Shown piece after piece: positions 53,704-62,463 of a stretch of DNA of 64,000 nt (positions are counted from its first letter, which is position 1; every line of letters starts with the position of its first letter). The notes under the pieces were generated by a model. The model was not told where the DNA came from, made no database searches, and saw nothing but the letters and a program-made list of their open reading frames with translations. A program made the position numbers and the translations under genes. The stretch is from Streptomyces sp. PT12 (GTDB lineage Bacteria; Actinomycetota; Actinomycetes; Streptomycetales; Streptomycetaceae): contig NZ_QEST01000069.1 of the NCBI RefSeq assembly GCF_003311645.1, forward strand, positions 1-64,000, in the 5' to 3' direction.

Positions 53704-55002
53704 TCAGCCGCCCACGGCCGCCGTGACGGCGTGGATCACCAGGCCCGCGAGGGAGCCGATCACCGTGCCGTTGAGGCGGATGAACTGGAGGTCGCGCCCG
53801 ATGTGCAGCTCGATCTTCCGCGACGTCGTGCGGGCGTCCCACGAGGCGACCGTGTCCGTGATCAGCGACGTGATCTCCGCGCGGTATCCGGAGACGACAT
53901 GCACGGCCGCGTCGGCCGCCCAGCCGTCGAGCTTGTCGCGCAGCCGCTCGTCCGACGACAGGCGCGCGCCCAGCGTGAGCACCGCCTCGGACGCGCGGCG
54001 GCGCAGCGCGCTGCGCTCGTCATCGGCCGCGGTGACGATCATCGACCGCAGCGCGCCCCACGCGGAGGCGATCAGCTCCTGCACCTCGGGGCGGCCGATG
54101 ACATCGGTCTTGAGCCTCTCGACGCGGGCCCTGGTCTCCTCGTCGTCCTTGAGCTTGGCCGCGAAGTCGGTGAGGAAGCGGTCGAGCGCGGCCCGCGCCG
54201 GGTGGTCGGGGGCGTCGCGCATCTCGGTGGCGAAGCGCAGCAGCTCGCGGTGGACCCGGTCGCCGACCCTGCGGTCCACGAAGCGCGGCGTCCAGCCAGG
54301 CGCCCCGCCCTCGACCGCGGCCAGCACGGCGTCCCTGTGCTTGCCGAGCCACTCGGCGGCCTGGGCGCACATCAGGTCGACAAAGCGGCGGTGCCCGCCG
54401 TCCGCGACCGTCTTCTCCAGCAGCCTGCCGAGCGCGGGGGAGATCTCCTGCGCCCGCGCCCTGCGCGTGATCGCCTCGGCGAGCACGGCCTGCACATCGG
54501 CGTCCCGCAGCACGGTCAGCCCGCCGCGCAGGGCCGTGGCCAGCTCGGCGGTGACGCGTTCGGCGGTCTCGGGGCGCGAGAGCCACGCGCCGACGCGGGC
54601 GCCGAGGCCGACCGAGCGCAGCTTGTGGCGCACGACGTCCTCGGACAGGAAGTTCTCGCCCACGAAGTCGCCGAGCGACTGGCCGAGCTGGTCCTTCTTG
54701 GTCGGGATGATCGCCGTGTGCGGGATGGGCAGGCCGAGCGGGCGGCGGAAGAGCGCCGTGACCGCGAACCAGTCCGCGAGCGCGCCCACCATGCCCGCCT
54801 CGGCCGCCGCCGCCACATACCCGGCCCAGGCGCCCGCGCCCGCGTGCTCGGCCCATGTGGCCAGCGCGTACACCACCGCCACGAACACCAGCAGCCCGGT
54901 CGCCAGCGCCTTCATCCGGGTCAGGCCGCGGAGCTTGTCCGCGTCCGCCTCGGTGAGCAGGCCCGGCCCGGCCGTCCGCGCCGTCCGCGTCGCTTCTGCC
55001 AT
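53704..55002 (-). CDS. DUF445 membrane-associated protein
   Basis: A 432-residue DUF445 protein. An N-terminal membrane region (MKALATGLLVFVAVVYALATWAEHAGAGAWAGYVAAAAEAGMVGALADWFAVTALFRRPLGLPIPHTAIIP) carries the family motif GALADWFAVTALFRRPLGLPIPHTAIIP. A long alpha-helical middle follows, with a C-terminal membrane segment (FIRLNGTVIGSLAGLVIHAVTAAV). The function is not known. It starts 40 nt upstream-facing of the SGNH hydrolase region and ends beside the tRNA. Confidence 0.92.
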   Translation of the reverse strand: MAEATRTARTAGPGLLTEADADKLRGLTRMKALATGLLVFVAVVYALATWAEHAGAGAWAGYVAAAAEAGMVGALADWFAVTALFRRPLGLPIPHTAIIPTKKDQLGQSLGDFVGENFLSEDVVRHKLRSVGLGARVGAWLSRPETAERVTAELATALRGGLTVLRDADVQAVLAEAITRRARAQEISPALGRLLEKTVADGGHRRFVDLMCAQAAEWLGKHRDAVLAAVEGGAPGWTPRFVDRRVGDRVHRELLRFATEMRDAPDHPARAALDRFLTDFAAKLKDDEETRARVERLKTDVIGRPEVQELIASAWGALRSMIVTAADDERSALRRRASEAVLTLGARLSSDERLRDKLDGWAADAAVHVVSGYRAEITSLITDTVASWDARTTSRKIELHIGRDLQFIRLNGTVIGSLAGLVIHAVTAAVGG

Positions 55003-55096
55003 GGGTCCATTGTCCCGGTTCCCGCAGCGGTCACCGGCTGAGCCGGGCGGGTGAGCCCCGTTGATCCGATCGTGGGATCATGAGTGGGTGGGAGTG

Positions 55097-56440
55097 GTGA
55101 GCCACCAACGGGCGTTCGCCCTGCTGGCAGGCGTGCTGGCCGTGCTGCTCGGAGTGGCGGTCGGGATCGGGACGGGGCGGGAGGCGCGGCGCGAGCCGGT
55201 GCCCCCGCCGCCCACGCACGCGCCCGCGCACGAGGCCAGCGAGGCCAGCCCGGCCGACGACGACCCGGCGCGGCCCCTCTGGGTGGGCACGTGGTCGGCG
55301 GCGCCGAGCGGCCCCGAGCCCGGCACGCGCGACGGCCTCCCCGGCCGCTCGCTGCGGAACGCCGTCCGCACCTCCATCGGCGGCGAGCAGACGCGCGTGG
55401 AGCTGTCGAACCGCTATGGCACCGCGCCCGTCACCTTCACGGACGCCACGGTCGCGCTCTCGGCGCGCGGCGGCCCCGACGCGCGCCCCGAAACGCTTCG
55501 AGCGCTGACGTTCGACGGGCGCGACTCGGTCACCGTGCCACCGGGCGGCTCGGCCGTCAGCGACCCCGCGCCCCTCGCGGTGCCGCCCGCGGCCGACCTG
55601 CTGGTGTCGTTCCACACGCCCGATCCATCGGGCCCCGTGACCCACCACCGGCTCGCGCAGCAGACCAGCTGGGCCGCGGCCGGGAACCACGCGGCCTCGG
55701 CCTCGGGGGCGGCATTCACCGAGCCGTTCGACTCCTGGCGCTATGTGACCGCCGTGCACGTGCTCACCGACGCGGCCGATGGCGCCGTGGCCGTGCTGGG
55801 CGACTCGCTCACCGACGGCGCGCTCTCCACACCCGGCGAGAACCGCCGCTGGACCGACGCCCTGGCCACCCGCCTGCGCGACGAGCCGGGCGCGCCCGCC
55901 CTCGGCGTCCTCAACCTCGGGATCAGCGGGAACCGCCTGCTGCGCGACGCCCTGCCCGACCGCTCGTTCAACGGCACGGCCGGGCTGCGCAGGCTCCCCG
56001 ACGACGCCCTGACCGCGCCGGGCGCCGGGACGCTGGTGATCCAGCTGGGGATCAACGACATCCTGTTCGAGCCGCGCGACGGCCCCGACGCCGTGATCGC
56101 CGGTCTGCGTGCCGCGGCCGAGCGAGGGCGCGCGGCGGGCCTGCGGGTGGTGGGCGCCACGCTCGGCCCGTTCGGCGGCCACGCGGCGGACGACCCGGGG
56201 CGCGAGCGGGTCCGCCAGCGGGTGAACGCCGCGATCAGGGGCGGCGGCGTGTTCGACGCGGTCATCGACTTCGACCGCGCGCTGCGCGACCCCGCGGCGC
56301 CCGCCCGCCTGCTGCCGCGCTACGACTCGGGCGACGGCCTGCACCCCAACGACGCCGGGTACGCCGCCATGGCCGAGGCCGTCGACCCGCGCGCGCTGCT
56401 GCCCGCGCCGGGGGACGGGATCGGCCCCTCCAACGGGTGA
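55097..56440 (+). CDS. Exported SGNH/GDSL-type esterase
   Basis: A 447-residue exported or membrane-anchored hydrolase. The N-terminal hydrophobic stretch is FALLAGVLAVLLGVAVGIGTG. A beta-sandwich-like region (RVELSNRYGTAPVTFTDATVALS) precedes the SGNH domain: block I VAVLGDSLTDGALS near residue 235, NLGISGNRLLRD, VIQLGINDILF and DGLHPNDAGY with catalytic Asp and His. The layout fits family members that follow a jelly-roll with an SGNH domain. The GTG at 55097 is the most likely start; a TTG 36 nt upstream is possible. Confidence 0.86.
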   Translation: MSHQRAFALLAGVLAVLLGVAVGIGTGREARREPVPPPPTHAPAHEASEASPADDDPARPLWVGTWSAAPSGPEPGTRDGLPGRSLRNAVRTSIGGEQTRVELSNRYGTAPVTFTDATVALSARGGPDARPETLRALTFDGRDSVTVPPGGSAVSDPAPLAVPPAADLLVSFHTPDPSGPVTHHRLAQQTSWAAAGNHAASASGAAFTEPFDSWRYVTAVHVLTDAADGAVAVLGDSLTDGALSTPGENRRWTDALATRLRDEPGAPALGVLNLGISGNRLLRDALPDRSFNGTAGLRRLPDDALTAPGAGTLVIQLGINDILFEPRDGPDAVIAGLRAAAERGRAAGLRVVGATLGPFGGHAADDPGRERVRQRVNAAIRGGGVFDAVIDFDRALRDPAAPARLLPRYDSGDGLHPNDAGYAAMAEAVDPRALLPAPGDGIGPSNG

Positions 56441-56539
56441 GCCGCCGCGCCCATCCGGGGGACTGGCGCGCGGCCCGGGGTGTGCGGGCGGCGGGGGCCT
56501 CGTTACGCACGGTGCGACAGTGTCCACGACCGCGGACAG

Positions 56540-58915
56540 ATGGGACGGCACCGCACCGTGAGCGACGAAAGCGACCTTCCCCGCGGCGGCGGCCGATGGC
56601 CCGGGTGGCCATCCCGAGGCGTCCGCCGCCCCCGACGCCCGCGCCGCCGCCGCACCGGCTGGCGTCGCGCGATCCCGACGTGGCGCATGGTGAGCGGCGC
56701 GTTCCTGGCGTTCTCCGTGGTGGTGCTCGGCGCGCTGGTGGCGGGCTATGTGCTGGTGGAGATCCCGGAGCCCAAGTCGGCCGCGGCGGCCCAAGGCAAC
56801 GTCTACCTGTACGCCGACGGCTCCCAGCTGGCCCGCGTCGGCGAGGTGGACCGCGAGAAGATCGCCCTCGACCGGGTCCCGGTGAAGGTGCGCCACGCGG
56901 TGCTCGCGGCCGAGGACCGCGACTTCTACCACGACCCGGCCGTGGACGTCACCGCGATGGTCCGCGCGGGCTGGAACATGCTGCGCGGCGGCGGACGGCA
57001 GTCGGGATCGACCATCACGCAGCAGTATGTGAAGAACTATTACCTCGATCAGCGACAGACCGTAACCCGCAAGGTCAAGGAGCTATTCATCTCGGTCAAG
57101 CTCGGTCGCGAGGTGAGCAAGGACGACATCCTCGAGGGCTATCTCAACACCAGCTACTTCGGCCGCAACGCCTATGGCATCCAGTCCGCCGCCCAGGCGT
57201 ACTACGGCAAGGACGCCGCCGACCTGTCGCTGGCCGAGGGCGCCTACCTGGCCGCGCTGCTCAACGCCCCCGCCGCCTACGACGTCCGCAGCAACCCCCA
57301 GAACGCCGAACGGGCCGTCGCCCGCTGGGAGTACGTGCTCGACGGCATGGTGTCCGAGGGGTGGCTGAGCGAGGAGCGGCGGAAGGGGATGACCTTCCCC
57401 GAGCCCGACCCGGTGACGCCGGGCGAGGGCCTGGCGGGCGAGCGCGGCTATCTGGTCGAGGCGGTCAACGCGTACCTGCTCGAAAGCGGCATCGCCACCG
57501 AGGACGCCCTGGCCGACGGGGGCTTCCGCATCACCACGACGATCGAGCCCGACCGGCAGCGGATGCTGCGGGACGCGGTGGACCGGCGGCTGATGGACCG
57601 GCTCGACGAGGGCCGCGAGGTGGACGCGTGGGTGCGCGCGGGCGCGAGCTCGGTCGAGACGGAGAGCGGCCGCGTGGTCGCGATGTACGGCGGCCGCGAC
57701 TACACCGAGCAGTATGTGAACAACGCCACGCGCCGCGACTACCAGGCCGCCTCCACGTTCAAGCCGATCGTCTACGCCGCGGCCCTCGAGCACCGCGCCG
57801 AGACGCGCGACGGCGAACGGATCGGCCCCGGCACGCGCTACGAGGGCGACAGCGGCCGCGAGGTGGTCGACCGCGACGGCGAGGGCAGCGGCTGGGCGCC
57901 GGAGAACGAGGGCGACGAGGACTACGGAACGCTCACGGTGACCGAGGCGATGGACAAGTCGGTCAACGCGGTGTTCGCGCAGATGGGCGCGGACGTGGGC
58001 CCCGACCGGGTGCGGGAGACGGCGCTCGCCCTCGGCGTTCCCGAGGACACCCCGGGGCTCGACGGGGCGCGGGGCTCGATCTCGCTCGGCACCGCGACGC
58101 CGAGCACGCTCGACCTGGCGGAGGCGTACGCGACGCTGGCCCGGCACGGGGTGCACAGGCCCGCGCGGCTGGTGGACGAGATCAGCAGGGACGGCGAGCA
58201 CGTGCCGCTGCCCGACGAGGAGACACGCGAGCGGCGGGTGATCTCGCGGGCGGCGGCCGATGGCACGACGGCCGTGCTGCGGGGCGTTGTCGAGCAGGGC
58301 ACGGGCACGGCGGCGCGCTCGGCCGGGCGCCCTGCCGCGGGCAAGACGGGCACGGCGGAGCGGGACAGGGCGGCGTGGTTCGCCGGGTACACGCCCGAAC
58401 TGGCCACGGTGGTCGCGCTGTTCGGGCAGGACCCGGTGAGCGGCGAGCAGCGGGAGCTGTACGGGGCCGCGGGGCTCGAGCGCGTGAGCGGCGGCGGCTT
58501 CCCCGCGGAGATCTGGGGGCAGTACACGGGCGACGCGCTCGAGGGGGAGCCAGAGCGGGACTTCGACCTAGAGGGCGGTGGCTCGGTACCCAGGATCTCG
58601 CCCGAAGGGCCTTCGGAGGACGGCGACGAGGGGCGAGCGCGCGAACGGGGCGAGGACGCCAACGAGGAGGACGAGAGCGAGGAGGGCGACGAGGGCGAGG
58701 AGTCGGGGCGGGATCCGGACGCCGACGAGAGCCCCGGGGCCTCGCGGGAGCCCGGCTCCTCGCCAGGCCCCGCGCCCGAGACCTCGCCCGCGCCGTCGGC
58801 GCCCGCCGACGAGCCGGGCGGGCCCGAGCGGCCGGGCGGCGGCCCTGGGCCCTCGGGGCCTCCGCCGGGCGAGCCGAGGAGCCTGCCGTGGCCCGGGGTC
58901 CCCGAAGGCAGCTGA
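56540..58915 (+). CDS. Bifunctional penicillin-binding protein (transglycosylase/transpeptidase)
   Basis: A 791-residue class A PBP building peptidoglycan. One membrane helix (MVSGAFLAFSVVVLGALVAGYVLV) follows an Arg-rich cytoplasmic head. The GT51 domain has LAAEDRDFYHDPAVDVTAMVR near residue 122 and SGSTITQQYVKNYY. The transpeptidase motifs are STFK near 406 (active Ser), SVN near 473 and KTG near 601. The last ~130 residues are an acidic, then Pro/Gly/Ser-rich, tail, probably spanning the wall. The ATG at 56540 is chosen; a GTG at 56558 is also possible. Confidence 0.92.
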   Translation: MGRHRTVSDESDLPRGGGRWPGWPSRGVRRPRRPRRRRTGWRRAIPTWRMVSGAFLAFSVVVLGALVAGYVLVEIPEPKSAAAAQGNVYLYADGSQLARVGEVDREKIALDRVPVKVRHAVLAAEDRDFYHDPAVDVTAMVRAGWNMLRGGGRQSGSTITQQYVKNYYLDQRQTVTRKVKELFISVKLGREVSKDDILEGYLNTSYFGRNAYGIQSAAQAYYGKDAADLSLAEGAYLAALLNAPAAYDVRSNPQNAERAVARWEYVLDGMVSEGWLSEERRKGMTFPEPDPVTPGEGLAGERGYLVEAVNAYLLESGIATEDALADGGFRITTTIEPDRQRMLRDAVDRRLMDRLDEGREVDAWVRAGASSVETESGRVVAMYGGRDYTEQYVNNATRRDYQAASTFKPIVYAAALEHRAETRDGERIGPGTRYEGDSGREVVDRDGEGSGWAPENEGDEDYGTLTVTEAMDKSVNAVFAQMGADVGPDRVRETALALGVPEDTPGLDGARGSISLGTATPSTLDLAEAYATLARHGVHRPARLVDEISRDGEHVPLPDEETRERRVISRAAADGTTAVLRGVVEQGTGTAARSAGRPAAGKTGTAERDRAAWFAGYTPELATVVALFGQDPVSGEQRELYGAAGLERVSGGGFPAEIWGQYTGDALEGEPERDFDLEGGGSVPRISPEGPSEDGDEGRARERGEDANEEDESEEGDEGEESGRDPDADESPGASREPGSSPGPAPETSPAPSAPADEPGGPERPGGGPGPSGPPPGEPRSLPWPGVPEGS

Positions 58916-58938
58916 GCCAGGGGCCGCCGCGGGGATCG

Positions 58939-59280
58939 CTACAGGTAGAGGCCCGTGGAGTCGTCGGTGCCCTGAAGGCGTTCGGCGGCCACGGCGTGCA
59001 GGTCACGCTCCCGCATGAGGAGGTAGGAGACGCCGCGGACCTCGACCTCGGCGCGGTCCTCCGGGTCGTAGAGCACCCGGTCGCCCGTCTCGACGGTGCG
59101 GACGTTCTGCCCGATGGCGACCACCTCGGCCCAGTCAAGTCGGCGGCCCACCTGAGCCGTTGCCGGGATGACGATGCCGCCGGACGAGCGGCGCTCGCCC
59201 TCGGCGGTGTCGGCCCTGACCAGCACCCGGTCGTGCAGCATCCGGATGGGCAGCTTGTCGTGGGTGGGGTGCGAACTCAC
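58939..59280 (-). CDS. GroES-like co-chaperonin family protein
   Basis: A 113-residue protein of the Cpn10 fold: PIRMLHDRVLVRADTAEGERRSSGGIVIPATAQVGRRLDWAEVVAIGQNVRTVETGDRVLYDPED. The mobile-loop position (RRSSGGIVIP) is retained. It is not next to a groEL gene, and the C-terminus (YLLMRERDLHAVAAERLQGTDDS) differs from standard GroES, so it is probably a divergent paralogue rather than the housekeeping GroES. It converges with the PBP gene. Confidence 0.82.
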   Translation of the reverse strand: MSSHPTHDKLPIRMLHDRVLVRADTAEGERRSSGGIVIPATAQVGRRLDWAEVVAIGQNVRTVETGDRVLYDPEDRAEVEVRGVSYLLMRERDLHAVAAERLQGTDDSTGLYL

Positions 59281-59340
59281 ATGATGACCGTATCTCAGGT
59301 TGAAGCGAACGGAACCTCGGGACCTCGGCCTCGGGGCCCA

Positions 59341-59373
59341 GGGGACCGGGGGACCGGGGGACCTGGGGACCGG
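59341..59373. repeat. 8-bp repeat (GGGGACCG-like), four copies
   Basis: Units GGGGACCG start at 59341, 59349, 59357 and 59365 (the third reads GGGGACCT). The array sits just past the end of the DUF3618 gene and upstream of the GroES-like gene, both on the minus strand. Confidence 0.8.
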
Positions 59374-59379
59374 GTGGAC

Positions 59380-59703
59380 TCAACGGCGCCTGCGGCGCGT
59401 TGACAGCACGAGCAGCCCGACCACGCCCACCGTCAGCAGCGCCGCGGGGACCAGGCGTTCGAGGCGCGGGGCGCCCTCGGCGGAGACGATCTGGGCGCGC
59501 ACGCCGGTGACCGCGCGGTTCACGGCGACGAACGCGCGCCCCGCGGTGTGGTCGAGGGTGGCGGCGACGCGGGCCTTGGCGTCCTCGGCGATCGTCGTGG
59601 GGTGCACGCGGGCGCCGATCTCCTCCAGTGTGGCCCTGAGCTCCTCGCGCCGCCTGGCGATCCGCGCCTGGATCTCCGCGGGTGTCTCGGCTGCTTCCGG
59701 CAC
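59380..59703 (-). CDS. DUF3618 membrane protein
   Basis: A 107-residue protein. The conserved N-terminal helix is TPAEIQARIARRREELRATLEEIGARVHPTTIAEDAKARV, the DUF3618 pattern. A C-terminal membrane helix (LVPAALLTVGVVGLLVLST) ends in RRRRR. The function is unknown; such proteins are common in actinobacteria. It is upstream of the GroES-like gene with a 99-nt gap containing the 8-bp repeats. Confidence 0.85.
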   Translation of the reverse strand: MPEAAETPAEIQARIARRREELRATLEEIGARVHPTTIAEDAKARVAATLDHTAGRAFVAVNRAVTGVRAQIVSAEGAPRLERLVPAALLTVGVVGLLVLSTRRRRR

Positions 59704-59832
59704 GCTCCGGCCTCCCTCGTCGTCGTTACGGCACAGTGTGTCAGCTCACTGGGCGGGCCGCCTGTCGGATCCCCCCTTTAGGCTGGGTGGCGCACCGCGA
59801 TCAACGACCGGGATCAACGATGAGGAGCCGCC

Positions 59833-60303
59833 ATGAGCGTCCGCTTGCAGCCGGGTGACCCGGCGCCCGCCTTCACCCTGACCGACGCCGACGGCAAGGC
59901 GGTCTCGCTGGCGGACCACGCCGGGCGCAAGGTCATCGTGTACTTCTACCCCGCGGCCATGACCCCCGGGTGCACCAAGCAGGCGTGCGACTTCACGGAC
60001 AACCTCGACGCGCTGGCCAGTGCCGGGTACGAGGTGATCGGCGTCTCCCCCGACTCCCCGGAGAAGCTGGCGAAGTTCCGCACCAAGGAGGACCTCCGGG
60101 TCACCCTGGCAAGCGACCCGGACAAGAAGGTGCTTGAGGCGTACGGTGCCTTCGGCGAGAAGACGATGTACGGGAAGAAGGTCACGGGAGTGATCCGTTC
60201 CACGTTCATCGTGGACGAGGAGGGGAAGGTGGCGCAGGCGATGTACAACGTGCGGGCCACCGGGCACGTCGCGAAGCTGATCAGGGATCTGGATCTGGGG
60301 TAG
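59833..60303 (+). CDS. bcp: Thioredoxin-dependent thiol peroxidase (BCP)
   Basis: A 156-residue peroxiredoxin of the BCP/PrxQ group that reduces hydroperoxides. YFYPAAMTPGCTKQACDFTDNLDAL contains the peroxidatic Cys near residue 47 and the resolving Cys five residues later; the threonine and later Arg (GVIRSTFIVDEEGKV) complete the site. The ribosome binding site AGGAG is before the ATG. It is 16 nt from the HAD gene and likely in an operon with it. Confidence 0.95.
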   Translation: MSVRLQPGDPAPAFTLTDADGKAVSLADHAGRKVIVYFYPAAMTPGCTKQACDFTDNLDALASAGYEVIGVSPDSPEKLAKFRTKEDLRVTLASDPDKKVLEAYGAFGEKTMYGKKVTGVIRSTFIVDEEGKVAQAMYNVRATGHVAKLIRDLDLG

Positions 60304-60319
60304 AAGGGGCGGAGACGAC

Positions 60320-61099
60320 GTGGCAGAGCGCAAGCCGATCGAGTCGTGGCTGACCGACATGGACGGGGTCCTCATCCACGAGGGCGTCCCCGTCCCGGGC
60401 GCCGACCGCTTCCTGGCGAGGCTGCGGGAGTCGGGCAAGCCGTTCCTCGTCCTGACGAACAACTCCATCTACACCCGACGCGACCTCCAGGCCAGGCTGG
60501 CGCGGATGGGCCTCGACGTGCCCCTGGAGAGCATCTGGACCTCGGCGCTCGCCACGGCGCAGTTCCTCGACATCCAGCGCCCTGGCGGCTCGGCGTATGT
60601 CATCGGCGAGGCGGGGCTGACGACGGCGCTGCACGACGTGGGCTATGTGCTCAGCGACGTCACACCCGACTATGTGGTCCTCGGCGAGACCAGGACGTAC
60701 AGCTTCGAGGCGCTGACCAAGGCGATCAGGCTGATCAACGCGGGCGCGCGGTTCATCGCGACCAACCCCGACCACACCGGCCCTTCCACCGAGGGCGCGC
60801 TGCCCGCGACGGGCTCGGTCGCGGCGTTGATCACCAAGGCGACGGGCCGCGACCCGTACTTCGTGGGCAAGCCCAACCCCCTGATGATGCGCACCGGGCT
60901 CAACCTGATCGGTGGCCACTCCGAGACCAGCGCGATGGTCGGCGACCGGATGGACACGGATGTGCTCGCGGGTCTCGAGGCAGGGATGGAGACGTTCCTC
61001 GTGCTGACGGGCCTGACGGCGGCCGAGGACATCGACCGCTTCCCGTTCCGGCCCTCGGCCGTGGTGAGCTCGATCGCGGATCTGATCGACAAGGTCTGA
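60320..61099 (+). CDS. HAD-superfamily class IIA hydrolase (NagD-like)
   Basis: A 259-residue phosphatase. The nucleophile motif is WLTDMDGVLIHEGVPVPGA (DxDG) near residue 13, followed by LVLTNNSIYTRRDLQ, the class IIA cap, GKPNPLMMRTGLN with the catalytic Lys, and MVGDRMDTDVLAGLEAGMETFLVLTG. The substrate is unknown; relatives act on sugar or nucleotide phosphates. The GTG at 60320 lies 16 nt downstream of bcp. Confidence 0.92.
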   Translation: MAERKPIESWLTDMDGVLIHEGVPVPGADRFLARLRESGKPFLVLTNNSIYTRRDLQARLARMGLDVPLESIWTSALATAQFLDIQRPGGSAYVIGEAGLTTALHDVGYVLSDVTPDYVVLGETRTYSFEALTKAIRLINAGARFIATNPDHTGPSTEGALPATGSVAALITKATGRDPYFVGKPNPLMMRTGLNLIGGHSETSAMVGDRMDTDVLAGLEAGMETFLVLTGLTAAEDIDRFPFRPSAVVSSIADLIDKV

Positions 61100-61222
61100 G
61101 GGGGGCCGCCGGGGGCCGGGCGGGGGGTCGCGCGCCCCGTTCGGGCCAGCGGCGAGGCGTAGCGGATGCGGGGGGCGGGCACGCGGGAGACCTTCGACGG
61201 GTAACGACCCGGGAGGTGCCCC

Positions 61223-61828
61223 ATGAAGCGTTCGCCGCTGGCCCGTTGGTGCGCGGTCGCCGCGCTGGTCGTCATCGCGGGGGCTGGCCAGGCCGCCGCC
61301 CTGGACGCGCCGTCGCCGTCGGGGGAGCCGCTGGGCGCGGGGGCGCCGGGAGTGCGCGTCACCCCGGCCTCCGCACGCCCGGGCGACGACGTGGAGCTGC
61401 GCGTCACCGGCTGCCTCGGCGGCTCGGGCGCGGCGCTCTCGACGGCGTTCGTCGCCGAGGCGCGGCTGGCGCCCGGGCCCGTGCCGGGGGCAGGCGGTGA
61501 GCTGTTCGGCGAGGCGCGCGTCGACTCGGGGGCGCGGCCTGGCAAGCATCCGATCGACGTGGACTGCGAGACCCGCGAGGGAAAGGTCACCGGCACGCTC
61601 ACCGTCTCCGAGCACAGGGGCGGCGAGGGCGGCAAGCCCGAGCCCGCGCACCCCACGGGCCCGGTGCGGGCCGGGGGCGGCGGCGCGGCGAGCGGCCCGG
61701 ACGAAGGGCACGGGGACGGCTGGTCGGGCGGTGACCTGACCACGGCCGGGCTGACGCTGCTCTCGGGCGCGCTCGCCGGTGGCGCCCTGCTCGCGGTGCG
61801 GCGGCTGCACGGCCGGTCGAAGTGCTGA
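61223..61828 (+). CDS. Exported protein with C-terminal membrane anchor, next to sortase
   Basis: A 201-residue protein with signal peptide (LARWCAVAALVVIAGAGQAAA), an Ig-like extracellular domain with two cysteines (VTPASARPGDDVELRVTGCLGGSG and DVDCETREGKVTGTLTV), a Gly/His/Pro linker, one membrane helix (LTTAGLTLLSGALAGGALLAV) and a basic tail (RRLHGRSKC). It has the overall shape of a sortase substrate but no LPXTG motif; the nearest region reads HPTGPVRAGG. It overlaps the sortase gene by 7 nt. Confidence 0.8.
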   Translation: MKRSPLARWCAVAALVVIAGAGQAAALDAPSPSGEPLGAGAPGVRVTPASARPGDDVELRVTGCLGGSGAALSTAFVAEARLAPGPVPGAGGELFGEARVDSGARPGKHPIDVDCETREGKVTGTLTVSEHRGGEGGKPEPAHPTGPVRAGGGGAASGPDEGHGDGWSGGDLTTAGLTLLSGALAGGALLAVRRLHGRSKC

Positions 61829-62463
61829 CGGCGGGCGAGCCCCGCTCATCGCGCCGCGGCCGCCTGGTCGCGCTGCTCGTCTGGACGCTGCTGCTGCTCG
61901 CCCTGTGGCTGTGGGGCCGTGAGCTGACCGAGAGCGGCCTGGCGCGCCCGGTGTTCGGGGACGCGCCCGCGGCCGCCGCTGGCGCGGTGCCGCTCGGCGG
62001 TGCCCCCGCGCCCACGGCGGTGGAGATCGCCGACATCGGCCTGCGTGCGGACATCGTGCCGCGCGGGCTCGACGAGGAGGGGGGCGTGGCGGCGCCGCCG
62101 TTCTCCTCGCCCGAGCTGGTCGGCTGGTGGGAGGGCGGCCCGACGCCGGGCGCCGAGGGCGCGGCGGTGCTGGTGGGGCACGTGGACACCGAACGCGAGC
62201 CCGCGGTCTTCCACGCGCTCGAAAGCGTCGAGCCGGGGGCGGTGGTCCGGGTGGCGAGGGCGGATGGGAGCGTGGCCGAATTCACCGTGGGCGCCGTGGA
62301 GTTGGTGGAACGCGACGCGTTCGACGCGGAGCGGGTGTACGGCCCACGCCGCACCGGGGCGGCGGAGCTGCGGCTGATCACGTGCGGCGGGACGTTCGAC
62401 CGGGAGAGCAGCGGCTACTCCGCGAATGTCGTCGTCTCCGCGTATCTCACGGGGCGGGCGTGA
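61822..62463 (+). CDS. Class F sortase
   Basis: A 213-residue membrane-anchored transpeptidase. The N-terminal helix is LVALLVWTLLLLALWLWG. The sortase beta-barrel shows TAVEIADIGLRADIVPRGLDEEGG, LVGWWEGGPTPGAEGAAVLVGHVDTE with the catalytic His near residue 118, and LRLITCGGTFDRESSGYSANVVVSAYL with the catalytic Cys near 187. The GTG at 61822 is inside the end of the preceding gene, so both are co-translated. Class F sortases have broad and poorly known roles in actinobacteria. Confidence 0.9.
   Translation: MLTAGEPRSSRRGRLVALLVWTLLLLALWLWGRELTESGLARPVFGDAPAAAAGAVPLGGAPAPTAVEIADIGLRADIVPRGLDEEGGVAAPPFSSPELVGWWEGGPTPGAEGAAVLVGHVDTEREPAVFHALESVEPGAVVRVARADGSVAEFTVGAVELVERDAFDAERVYGPRRTGAAELRLITCGGTFDRESSGYSANVVVSAYLTGRA

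Noticed and set aside
58939-59280. Housekeeping groES
   Set aside because: No groEL follows and the C-terminal half diverges from standard GroES, so I kept it as GroES-like only.
55084-59403. A 1,439-codon plus-strand frame overlapping the SGNH hydrolase and PBP genes
   Set aside because: It reads the same strand in another phase, yields Arg/Gly/Ala low-complexity protein, and lacks any motif.
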